Shown here: one piece after another, positions 47,462 through 56,350 of the stretch
How positions within the stretch are numbered: the stretch's first letter is position 1
How the letters are laid out: each line of letters opens with the position of its first letter
DNA from: Gemmatimonadota bacterium
GTDB taxonomy: Bacteria > Gemmatimonadota > Gemmatimonadetes > Gemmatimonadales > Gemmatimonadaceae
Reading direction: 5' to 3'
Assembly (NCBI GenBank): GCA_016704465.1
Contig: JADJAD010000016.1
Coordinates: forward strand, 60,529 to 124,528
Length of the DNA: 64,000 nt
The notes under the pieces: model-generated
Database searches by the model: none
What the model saw: the letters and a program-made list of their open reading frames with translations, nothing else
What the model was told of the DNA's origin: nothing
Program-made: the position numbers and the translations under genes

Positions 47462-48673
47462 ATGGCCGACCTCTCGATGATCGACGCCCACTCCGTGAGC
47501 GGCAGCGGTACGGTCGCCAACCGCGCACGGCAATCGCCGGCCTCGTGGCTCGCCCTGTGGGCGCTGCTCGCCGCGACGGCCGCCTGCGCCCGCCCCCCAG
47601 CCGCCGAGCCTGCGCCAGCTCCCGTGCACGCCGACACCGTCTGGTACGTGTCGACGAGAGCGCGGGACGACGACGGTCGCGACACGCGCCGGCAGGCCGA
47701 CTCGCTGGAGTACGGGCTGGCGATTTTCGGTCGTCCGGCCGGCCAGGATGCGCGCGCGGACGCGCTCGACCTCACGCTGGCCGACTCGGTGCGGCTCACG
47801 GCCGGCGACTTCGCCGCAGCGCTGCGGCAGCGCGTGCAGGCCACGGTCGCCCCGCACGACTACGCGGTGTTCTACGTCCACGGCTTCGGGACCTCGCTGC
47901 ACGAGGCGTGGACCTTCGCCGCCACTTCGCGCGCGCGCGCTGCCACGGATGCGCCGTGGGTCGCGTTCTGCTGGCCGTCGAACGGTTCGGGGATTGCGCG
48001 TCCGACGCTCGATGAACCACTCTCGCAGGCCTACATCGACGACTCGACGGCGGCGGTGGCGAGCCGTCCCGCCTTCGATCGCGCGCTCCGCGCCGTGGTC
48101 GCCGCGGCCGGCGCGCCGCGGGTCATGCTCGTGCCGCATTCGTTAGGCAGCCAACTGGTGGGCGAGACGCTCGCCCAGGACGTCCCCTTGCGCACCCTGC
48201 TGGGCGCTGCCCCGCTGCGCGCAGTGGCGTTCATGGCGCCCGACGTCGAGGCGCGCCGCTTCGCCGAGTACCTGGTGCCGGCGGTGCGTCCACTCACCGA
48301 CCGGCTCCTGCTGTACACCTCGGCGCGCGACCGTGTGCTGGAGGTGTCGGGCGAACGCACACAGACCCAGCGCGCCGGCCTGCATCCCGGCGCCCCCCTG
48401 ACGTCCGAGGGGCTCGAGACAGTCGACGTGACCGACGGCGTGAGTGCCGGAGGATGGCTGCAACAAACGTTTGGGAATCACCATGCCATCTTCCGCGCGA
48501 CGGCATCGCTCTTCGACCTCGCCTGGGTGGTGGGGGGGCGGCGCGCCCCGGACTGTCGGCTCGCGATCGGTTCCGCCGCGCTCGACGAGGCCGGCGTGTG
48601 GCGCCTGACTGATTCGCTGCCGAACGCGCGCGACGTGGCCGAGCGGTGTTCGTCCCCGGCGCCGGGTCGCTGA
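47462..48673 (+). CDS. DUF900-type alpha/beta-hydrolase lipoprotein
   Basis: A 403-residue hydrolase. An N-terminal hydrophobic segment ends in LLAATAACARPP, a lipobox. The alpha/beta-hydrolase core has the strand FYVHGFGTSLHEAW, FCWPSNGSG and the nucleophile in LVPHSLGSQL, followed by MAPDVEARRF. This is the pattern of the DUF900 family. A likely catalytic His is in TFGNHHAIFR. ATG 47462 is used; ATG 47477 is possible. The TTA codon at 48143 is in CGTTAGGC. The substrate is unknown. Confidence 0.85.
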   Translation: MADLSMIDAHSVSGSGTVANRARQSPASWLALWALLAATAACARPPAAEPAPAPVHADTVWYVSTRARDDDGRDTRRQADSLEYGLAIFGRPAGQDARADALDLTLADSVRLTAGDFAAALRQRVQATVAPHDYAVFYVHGFGTSLHEAWTFAATSRARAATDAPWVAFCWPSNGSGIARPTLDEPLSQAYIDDSTAAVASRPAFDRALRAVVAAAGAPRVMLVPHSLGSQLVGETLAQDVPLRTLLGAAPLRAVAFMAPDVEARRFAEYLVPAVRPLTDRLLLYTSARDRVLEVSGERTQTQRAGLHPGAPLTSEGLETVDVTDGVSAGGWLQQTFGNHHAIFRATASLFDLAWVVGGRRAPDCRLAIGSAALDEAGVWRLTDSLPNARDVAERCSSPAPGR

Positions 48674-48677
48674 CCAC

Positions 48678-48743
48678 GCATCGACCACGCATCGAGCTTG
48701 CATCGAGCTTGCATCGAGGCCGCGTCGAGCACGCCGAGTGCAC
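48678..48743. repeat. 11-bp decaying tandem repeat
   Basis: Six 11-bp units begin immediately after the hydrolase stop: GCATCGACCAC, GCATCGAGCTT (twice, exact), GCATCGAGGCC, GCGTCGAGCAC, GCCGAGTGCAC. The period is close to one helical turn. Confidence 0.8.
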
Positions 48744-48948
48744 GCCGTGTGCCGAGCGCAGGTACCGAGCCCGAGCGTCACGTCCAACTTTGGGCTGCCG
48801 GCGCGCAGCGACGGGGTCGAGTCGCAGCTGAGCGGTTGGTGTTGTCGGGGGTTCTGCTGTTGACGGATCGTCCCCGACGACGCAGGTTCGAGCGTGCGCA
48901 GCGGGGCGATGTGCCGTCGGGGGACAGCTCCTTCAGCGAGGTGGTGCG

Positions 48949-51900
48949 GTGCGGAAGGTGTGGTGGTTCGCCGCTCTCGCGGCGTGCGCGGCCGCTGCTT
49001 TAGGGCGTGAAGCGACCGCCCAGGGACGGCTCCCGTCGGACGGGGGAGTCACGATGTCGCTCGGGCAACCGGCGCGCTGGAGTTGGACCTTTGGAGTCTC
49101 CACCGGGATCGGCCGACGCGACGGCGAGGGGTCGGGCCTCGCCGAGGGGCGCGCGGGCGTGTACCACGAATTGCTCAACCCCGTGCTTGGCATCGGCGGG
49201 GCGCAACTGGAGCTCTACAACGGCGCGTTCGACACGAAGTACAACAGCGGGCTCCGCCTGCGCTTCGTTTCGCCCATTTCCGGGATCGGCATCGGCGCGG
49301 ATTACAACGCGACCCAGGATCAACTGCGTCCGATCTTCACGTACGTCTACCCGCTGCGGCGCGGCGGCGTCTCGGGCGACGGGGGCGTGTTGCGCCTCGA
49401 CGCCATGGGAGGTCGGGATCGGTCGCTGATGATCGGCGTCGAGAAGCCGGTCTTTCGCCGGATTCCGCTCGGCGCAGGGCGGCCCCGTCGCGACCGGGTG
49501 CGACTGCGCGCGCCACGTCCGCCGGAGGCCCCGCTCGCCGTCTCGAGCGCCGCGTTGCGCTCGGCGCTCGCCACTGCGCGCGACGCCGCACTCGCCGTCG
49601 GTCGCCTCACCGTTCCGCCGCTTGACCACACTGGGCGGGGCGGGGCGTCGAGCAACGCCACGGTCATGGTCAGCCTCGACACGCTCAAGCAGTTCATGAG
49701 TCCACCCGGCCCGGCGGCGACGCGCACCGTGGTGGCCGAGGCGCGACGCCTGCACGACGCGATGGACCGCGCCTTCTCCCTTGCCATGTCACCGGACGAC
49801 TCGTTGCGCGCCGGCAGTTCGCCGCTGGGACAAGCGACCGCGGCGCGCGCTCGGGACATCCTGCTGCGCGAGGTCCTCGTTCCGTACAACCGCCTGCTGG
49901 GGCAGCTCAAGGAGGACGACAGCACACGCGAGTTTGCCGTGCTGGCCCGCGGACAGTTTGTGCGGTGGCTGACCGTCTCCCAGCGGCTCTCGCGGAGCGA
50001 GGCCGACGCGGCGCTGGCGATCTTCACCGAGTACCTGGAGCTGGCCGAGGCGGTGCGCGGCGTCTCCGCCCGCGCGTGGGGGCATTCGCGCTTCGTCTGG
50101 CTGCCGTTGCAGCTGGCGTTGCTTCCCGAGCAGCACGACACCCAGGAGGAACTGGACGCCCTCGTCGAGCTCGCAACGCGCGAGGTCTTCACCGAGGGCA
50201 ATTCCGCCTCCTACATCATCAACGAGCAGTTCCAGTACCAGGTCAGCCGCACCATTCGCGAGGCCAACGACTACCACATCCTCCTCACGCACGACTTTCG
50301 CGGCTACGACGCGCAGGGCGATCCCGACGAGATGAGCTTTCGCCATGTGCTGCGCTCGTACCTGTCGACGCTCACCGCACGTGTGCGCGCCTACGACAGC
50401 ACGGGAGTCTTCCCCGTGTACATGATCCTGCTCGACGAGTGGTTCTACGACGTGAACAGCGGGCGCCTCTGGATGGAACTGCTGGAAGACCCCACCCACC
50501 ACACGGTCAAGCTCCCCGCGCGCTTCGCGGCCTGGGAAGATTCGTTGCGGGTGGCCCAGGACAGCCTGCGCGCAGCCATTCGCGGCTCCACGCTGCTGGG
50601 CGCCCAGCGCCGACAGTACGGGGAGACGTGGCTCCGCAACCTGGTCAAGGTGCACGTGAGCATCACCAACTCGGCCGATCCGAGCTTCTGGAGTTGGCGC
50701 GTCGCATCATTCTTCCCCATGCCCGATGCGTGGATGCGCGACCATCGCAAGATCGCCTTCTACGACATCACGGAGGCCGACCCCTACCGAGGGGAAGCGA
50801 TCTTCACGGGCGCCGGGATTGGGGAACACTACGCCAACCTGGCGTGGGAGGATCGCTCCCTCCTCATGCGCGGCCCCGCCATCCTCGGGCTCAAGCAGGC
50901 GGCCCGCGAGATCCTCCTCAAGCAGGGCATGGCGCCGGCCCGCATTCCGTACGCCCTCCTCCCGCAGCCCCCTTGCCGTCGACTACGCGGAACGTGTGCG
51001 CGCGGGCACGGTGCGCATTCCCTATCCACTGCGCGCCTTGCAGCTGCAGAACGGAACCGGCTTCGATTCCAAGTACGTGAATGTCGCCAAGGCCGTGCTC
51101 TACACGCTCATGCCGCCAGGTTCGGTGATCAAGATCCCCGATTCGCTCTGGAACGGGACGTTCTGGGGATCGGCGCTCGTCGGGTGCGCACTACGCGGCG
51201 TGCGCGTGCTCGTCATCGCCCCGGCCCTGTCCAACGCGCCCGCCCGCGCCTTTGGCTCGATGGTGCGCGGACGCGAGCTCGCGTGGCGGCTGCTCACCGC
51301 CGCCCGAACGTTCGCTCCCGAGATCGCCGAGAGCGGCGGGATGCTCAAGGTCGGCATGTTTGCCACCGAACTACGCGTGACCGACATCGCCGGAAAGGCC
51401 GCGGCGGTCAGGAACACGTTCGAGCGTCACGCCTGGCTGCACGACCTGTTTGCCTTCCCCGACGAGGTGTACCCGGCGCTCGACTCGATTGCCGTCGCCC
51501 TCCGGTCCCGTCCGGGCTCACCCAGCCTCTCGAACGGCTTCGAGTCGTACGAGCGGTCGTACCTGCACCTCAAGGCGAACTTCTTCGCCTCGCGCGAGGC
51601 GTGGACGGTGATGTCACGCGCCGACTGGGCGCCGCTGATGGGGGAATTCGCCGAGCTCCGCCTCGCGCAGCTGCAACGCCCGGCCGCCGCGGTCGCCTCC
51701 TTCGCGGAGGACCCGGACGCCCTGCGCGACATCGGGGGCGACGTGCTCAGGCGCTGGTACGACGAGCTCCCCGCCACTGCCCGGGAACGCGTCGTCTTCT
51801 TCACCGTCATCGGATCGGCCAACCAGAACGACCGCAGCTTTGTGCTCGATGGCGAGGACGCGCTGGTGATCTCGCGCTGGCCCAGCGTGCTCGCCTACCT

Positions 51901-52024
51901 CGACCTCATCACCCTCATCGGCCAGAGTGAGTGGATCGAGGATCCGGCGGAACTCGATCGGCTCTTGCCCGCGCAGTCGGCCATGAAGACGCGGCTCGCT
52001 CACTGGTTCCGATACGCCTTCTAG
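48949..52024 (+). pseudogene. Exported phospholipase D-like protein, about 1,020 residues, frameshifted
   Basis: Two frames together encode a large exported protein. GTG 48949 gives a signal peptide (MRKVWWFAALAACAAAALG, cleavage near ATAQG). Residues about 35-150 look like outer-membrane beta-strands (GVYHELLNPVLGIGG; RLRFVSPISGIGIGADY). A long helical region follows. The first HKD site is RDHRKIAFYDI (His599, HxKx4D intact). The second, in the 3' frame, is SYLHLKANFF, which keeps H and K but lacks the Asp, followed by the PLD-typical IGSANQNDRSFVLDGED. The frame breaks in CAGCCCCCTTGCC at about 50968-50974; total length is 3n+1, so one extra C explains it. Likely a surface or periplasmic phosphodiesterase. 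The break may be a sequence error. Confidence 0.78.
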
Positions 52025-52141
52025 CACTGCAGCGAGCCCGTCGCCGGGATTCCGATCCTGGGCACGCGTCCGGGCGACAGGAAGCGGTGGACGAGGGCTG
52101 CGGGGTCATCGATCAATCCCCTGCCTGCTGCGAACCCGCAC

Positions 52142-53800
52142 TCAGGTCGTCTCAACGTCCGGCGTCACCGCCAGTTCACGCGCCAGCCACGCGAGGCAAG
52201 AATCGGTGCCCTCAAACAGGCCTTCTTCAGGGATCAGGTCCGGCACCAGCCTGATGCGCCGCAGCATGTCATCGGGTTGGGTTTGCACGCCGATGAGCAG
52301 CACGACCACCCCGCGAACGCGCAGGGTCAAGACGGCATCCTCGAGCGCATACAGCCCTGACTGGTCGATGGATGGCACCCGCTCCATGCGGATGATCAAC
52401 GCGCGCGTGCCCGGCGGGAGGGACGAGTACAGCTCCTGAAAGCGGGCCGTAAATCCGAAGAACAGTGGGCCATACAGGTGCTTCACAAAGATGCGGCCCT
52501 TGAAGTTCTCGAAGAGCTTGGCCTCGTCGTCCCACGGTGTGTCTTCAAGGGAGGTGATCGAACTCCTGGACTCCGCCAGGTCGCTGGCCTTCTTCATGAA
52601 CAACACGCTGGCCAGCACGATGCCGACGCCCACCGCGTGGATCAGGTTGCCAAACACCGTCATGCCTAGCACCACGAGCATCACCAGGGAATCCGCCCGC
52701 GGGACATCGCGCAGATGCCTGAAGCCCTTGGCATCGATGATCGCCACTCCCACCGGGATCAGGAGGCCGGCGAGCACGGAGAGCGGGATGTAGGCTGCGA
52801 ACTGCCCCGCCCCGAGCAGCACCGCCAGCAGGAAAAGACCGTGGACCACACCGGACAGTCGCGTCGTTCCGCCAGCATTGATGTTGACCACCGTGCCCTT
52901 CGTCGCCCCCGCACCGGGAATGCCACCGAAGATCGCCGCCACCACATTGCCGATGCCCTGGCCGATCAGCTCCCGCCGGCTATCGTGCTTTGTCTTGGTC
53001 ACGTTGTCGGCGATGACCGACGTGAGCAATGAATCGATCGAACCGAGGAGCGCGAGCGTGATGGCAAACCCGATCACGAGCGACAGGTGCTCCGGCACCG
53101 CCGAGAGGATCCTGCCCAGCTGAAGCGCTGGCAGGCCGCTGGGAATGTCCCCGATGATCGGCACGTTCCACCCGGCCACCACCGACACGCCGGTGCCCGC
53201 CAGCAAGGCCACCAACACCGACGGCACGGCTTTGGTGAGGCGAGGGAACAGGTAGTACACGACGACCGTGATCCCGCCGAGAATGACCGCATGCGTGTTG
53301 ATCTGGCTTAACGGCTCGCCGATCCTGGTGAAGACCTCGAGCGTACTCTTGGGCGATGCCGAACCCAGGAACGGCCAGACTTGCAGTGCAATGATGATCA
53401 ACCCGACGCCACTCATGAAGCCGGAGATCACCGGATACGGGAAGTAGCGAATGTATTTTCCCACGCCGAGCAGGCCGAGCGCGATCTGAAAGAGCCCCCC
53501 GAGCAGGAAGGCCAGCAGGATGATGCCGAGGGCGGCGTCGATGCTGCCCACCTGCGCGACGGTCGTCGCCACGACGGACGCCGAGACCACCGTCATCGGG
53601 CCGGTGGGACCCGACGCCTGGGTCGCCGTCCCACCGAGCGCGGCGGCCAGTATCCCGATCGCGATGGCTCCATAGAGACCCGCCGGCGCGCCGAGGCCGG
53701 ACTGCACGCCGAAGGCCAGGGCCAATGGCAGCGCGATGATGCCGGCAACGAAGCCGCCCGACAGGTCACCCCTGAGATTGCGCGTGTCGTAGAACGTCAT
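52142..53800 (-). CDS. SulP-family anion transporter with STAS domain
   Basis: A 552-residue permease of the SulP/SLC26 family. The N-terminal signature GFVAGIIALPLALAFGVQSG and the TQASGPTGPMTVV segment are diagnostic. About ten to fourteen helices are followed by a cytoplasmic STAS domain (about 430-540) with SIDQSGLYALEDAV. Possible cargo is sulfate, bicarbonate or other anions. ATG 53800 begins MTFYDTRNLRGDLSGG, a typical SulP start. No carbonic anhydrase or sulfur-assimilation gene is adjacent. Confidence 0.92.
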   Translation of the reverse strand: MTFYDTRNLRGDLSGGFVAGIIALPLALAFGVQSGLGAPAGLYGAIAIGILAAALGGTATQASGPTGPMTVVSASVVATTVAQVGSIDAALGIILLAFLLGGLFQIALGLLGVGKYIRYFPYPVISGFMSGVGLIIIALQVWPFLGSASPKSTLEVFTRIGEPLSQINTHAVILGGITVVVYYLFPRLTKAVPSVLVALLAGTGVSVVAGWNVPIIGDIPSGLPALQLGRILSAVPEHLSLVIGFAITLALLGSIDSLLTSVIADNVTKTKHDSRRELIGQGIGNVVAAIFGGIPGAGATKGTVVNINAGGTTRLSGVVHGLFLLAVLLGAGQFAAYIPLSVLAGLLIPVGVAIIDAKGFRHLRDVPRADSLVMLVVLGMTVFGNLIHAVGVGIVLASVLFMKKASDLAESRSSITSLEDTPWDDEAKLFENFKGRIFVKHLYGPLFFGFTARFQELYSSLPPGTRALIIRMERVPSIDQSGLYALEDAVLTLRVRGVVVLLIGVQTQPDDMLRRIRLVPDLIPEEGLFEGTDSCLAWLARELAVTPDVETT

Positions 53801-53929
53801 GAAGTGGGCGGCAGGGCCGCCGGCAGGAATGAGACAGGTGGGACGCTCGCAGAACGGATGGTGAAAGCACCTGGCACGATCATCGGTACCTCGTGAGTCG
53901 AGAGAAAACTGGGGGCGCTATCAGTGAGC

Positions 53930-53956
53930 GAACGACGAAGTCGCGTTCCGTCGTTC
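53930..53956 (-). terminator. Hairpin after the amino acid ABC operon
   Basis: An 8-bp perfect stem (GAACGACG/CGTCGTTC) with an 11-nt loop lies about 50 bp past the stop of the ABC ATPase gene and upstream of the SulP gene. It could end the ABC transcript. There is no T-run. Confidence 0.35.
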
Positions 53957-54003
53957 CACCACGTGGAGACGGAGCGTGCCGCGCCGGGGTGTACCCGAAG
54001 CCG

Positions 54004-54768
54004 TTACGCAGGCCACGCCTCGCCCTCGGGGGAGCCATGCAGCAGCGCCTGGGTTGCCGCGTGCTGCGGACGCGTGAGCACCGTCTCGGCAGCGCCGGAC
54101 TCGACGAGCACCCCGTGCGAGAGCACGGCGACGCGGTCGGCGTAGGCTCGCGCGAAGTCCACGTCATGGGTGGAGATCACGAGGGCGCGCCCCTCCCGAG
54201 CCAGCGATCGCAGGACCTCACCTAACGAGCCACGGCGCGCCGGGTCGAGCGCCGAGGTGGGTTCGTCCATCAAGAGCAGTGGCGGGTCGGGGGCGAGCGC
54301 TCGGGCGATCGCGACGCGCTGGGCCTCGCCGCCCGACAACTCGCGCGGAAACGCGGCTGCGCGCGGCAGGACCCCCAGCGTCTCCAGTAGCGTGCCCGCG
54401 ACGTCCTCCGCGCGGGCGCGCGGCCACCCCAGCGCATGCACGGGCGCGAGCGTCACATTGTCGAGGACCGTCAGGTGCTCGAAGAGCGCATGCGCCTGAA
54501 AGACCATGCCCACCGCACGGCGCCACGGGCGAAGGCGCGCCTCGGAGAGCAGGCGCCCTGGCGCAAGCGCGACCGCGCCGATGCGGATCTCGCCAGCGGT
54601 GAAGGGCTGGAGCGCGGCCACCGCGCGCAGGACCGTGGTCTTTCCCGCGCCCGAGACGCCCATCAGCGCACAGACCTCACCGGGTGCCACCTCGAGGTCC
54701 ACGCCGGCCAGGACGTCCTGCGCACCGCGGCGGACCACGAGGCCGCGGATCGACAGCGGCGCACTCAC
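54004..54768 (-). CDS. Polar amino acid ABC transporter ATP-binding protein
   Basis: A 254-residue ABC ATPase. Walker A is GVSGAGKTT, the Q-loop lies in MVFQAHALFEHL, the signature is LSGGEAQR, Walker B is LLLMDEPTSALDP and the switch His is in STHDVDF. The FQ.H.LFEHLTVLDNV pattern is typical of the polar amino acid (GlnQ/HisP-like) group. GTG 54768 overlaps the stop of the upstream fusion gene by 4 bp (GTGA), so translation is coupled. A TTA codon lies in a CGTTAGGT variant of the octamer. Confidence 0.9.
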   Translation of the reverse strand: MSAPLSIRGLVVRRGAQDVLAGVDLEVAPGEVCALMGVSGAGKTTVLRAVAALQPFTAGEIRIGAVALAPGRLLSEARLRPWRRAVGMVFQAHALFEHLTVLDNVTLAPVHALGWPRARAEDVAGTLLETLGVLPRAAAFPRELSGGEAQRVAIARALAPDPPLLLMDEPTSALDPARRGSLGEVLRSLAREGRALVISTHDVDFARAYADRVAVLSHGVLVESGAAETVLTRPQHAATQALLHGSPEGEAWPA

Positions 54769-56306
54769 GGATGGCTCCAGCGGCGCTCGAGCACGATCGC
54801 CGCGCGCGAGAGCGGCAGGGACAGCGCGAGGTACAGGAAGGCGCACACCACGCCCGGCACGAACCAGCTCCCGATGTTCGTGGCGTAGATCGCCGTCTGC
54901 TTGGTGAGCTCCACGACCGTGATCACCGAGACGAGCGACGAGTCCTTGAGCAGGGCGACGAAGTCGTTGGTCATGGGGGCCAGCGCCAGGCGCAACGCCT
55001 GCGGGCCGCGCACCAGGCGCAGCACCTGCGCCTCCGAGAGCCCGAGCGTACGCGCCGCCTCGAGCTGCAAGGGCGAGATCGCCATGAGCGCCGAGCGATA
55101 GATTTCCGACTCGTACGCCGCGTAGTTCAGGCCAAGCCCGATGACGGCGGCGAGGAAGGCGGGGAGGCGGACGACGTTGGACAGTCCGTAGTAGAGCACG
55201 AACAGCTGCAGCAGGACCGGCGTCCCGCGCATGATCTCGACGTACACGGTGAGGGCCACGCGGACCACGGGTGGTCCATAGACGCGACCGGCCGCCACCG
55301 CGATCCCGAGCGTGACCGCCAGCAGCATCGCCAGGCACGACAGGACCAGCGTCAGCGCGGCACCCCGCAGCAGGGCGGGGAGGTAGCGCGTCAAGCCGCG
55401 ATCGCCCGCGCGCACGGACGCCACGGCCCGCGCGGGTTCGTCGGCCAGCACACGGTCGAAGTGGGCGCGTTGCTGCTCGTCCCAGACACTCCAGCGCCGA
55501 AACGTCCGTTCGAGGGCCCCGTCGGCCATGCGCGCACGCAGGATGGCATCGGCGGAGTCGCGCAGCGCACTGTCGGCGCGCGCGAACACCGCCACGTAGT
55601 GTCCGCGTGCCAGCGCCGTGGGCTGGATGACGAACCCTCCGGAGCGGCGCAGCGCTCGCTCGGCAATCACGTGGTCCAGCAGCACGGCGTCGAGGCGGCC
55701 GTCTGCAAGATCGGTGTAGGGGTGCACGTCATCGTCGTACGAAATCGGGACCACGCCGTGCTCACGCTGGGCGGCGAGCAGCATGTCGTAGGCCATCGTC
55801 GCGCCGAGCGTGCCGACGCGCCGGCCGGCGAGATCCGACAGCTGTCGGTAACGCGCCGTGTCGGCGGCCCGCACCGCCAGCACCTCCCGGAACTCGAAAT
55901 ATGGGAGCGAGAGGCTATGGCGCTCGCGCAGCTCCGGCAGGTCCTCGACCCCGGACAACCCGACGTCGTAGTCGCCGCGCTCCACCGATGCCGAGATCGA
56001 GGCGTAGGCAACCTGGCTGAATCGCGGCCGTCGCTCGAGTCCCTCGGCGAGCATCCCGGCGATCTCCACGTCGAAGCCGCGCATGCTGTCGGGCGTCGCC
56101 GGATCGGCCTCCACGAACGGAGCGCCCCCTTCGGCGTCCCCTCCCCACTGCAGCACCGCTCCCGGCTGCTCCGGCCCGCCACGCGACGCGGGCGACGGTG
56201 TACAGCCGCCCACCGCAAGCAGCGCCGCGACGCTCCATGGCACGATACCGCCCGATACGAGGCCCCATAGCGTGCGGCGCCGTCCTCTGCCGCCCCCCCC
56301 GCGCAC
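54765..56306 (-). CDS. Amino acid ABC transporter, fused substrate-binding protein and permease
   Basis: About 513 residues in two parts. Residues about 15-265 form a periplasmic solute-binding domain (SBP_bac_3 type: RGFDVEIAGMLAEGL, DYDVGLSGVEDL, DLAGRRVGTLGATMAYD) behind a lipobox-like LLAVGGCTPSP. Residues about 300-510 are an inner-membrane permease of the HisM/GlnP type, with three or more helices and the EAA-loop region EAARTLGLSEAQVLRLV. Fusions of this kind occur in some bacteria. GTG 56306 is chosen because it gives a basic n-region before the hydrophobic stretch; the open frame reaches 56378, overlapping the BNR gene. It is coupled to the ATPase gene. Confidence 0.85.
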   Translation of the reverse strand: MRGGGGRGRRRTLWGLVSGGIVPWSVAALLAVGGCTPSPASRGGPEQPGAVLQWGGDAEGGAPFVEADPATPDSMRGFDVEIAGMLAEGLERRPRFSQVAYASISASVERGDYDVGLSGVEDLPELRERHSLSLPYFEFREVLAVRAADTARYRQLSDLAGRRVGTLGATMAYDMLLAAQREHGVVPISYDDDVHPYTDLADGRLDAVLLDHVIAERALRRSGGFVIQPTALARGHYVAVFARADSALRDSADAILRARMADGALERTFRRWSVWDEQQRAHFDRVLADEPARAVASVRAGDRGLTRYLPALLRGAALTLVLSCLAMLLAVTLGIAVAAGRVYGPPVVRVALTVYVEIMRGTPVLLQLFVLYYGLSNVVRLPAFLAAVIGLGLNYAAYESEIYRSALMAISPLQLEAARTLGLSEAQVLRLVRGPQALRLALAPMTNDFVALLKDSSLVSVITVVELTKQTAIYATNIGSWFVPGVVCAFLYLALSLPLSRAAIVLERRWSHP

Positions 56307-56350
56307 GCCCCCCGCGCGGGCCCGAGCGGGGAAGGACAGTTCGGATGCGG

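Noticed and set aside
52800..53900. Plus-strand open frames opposite the SulP gene
   Set aside because: They are mirrors of hydrophobic transporter codons and have no ribosome site or motifs.
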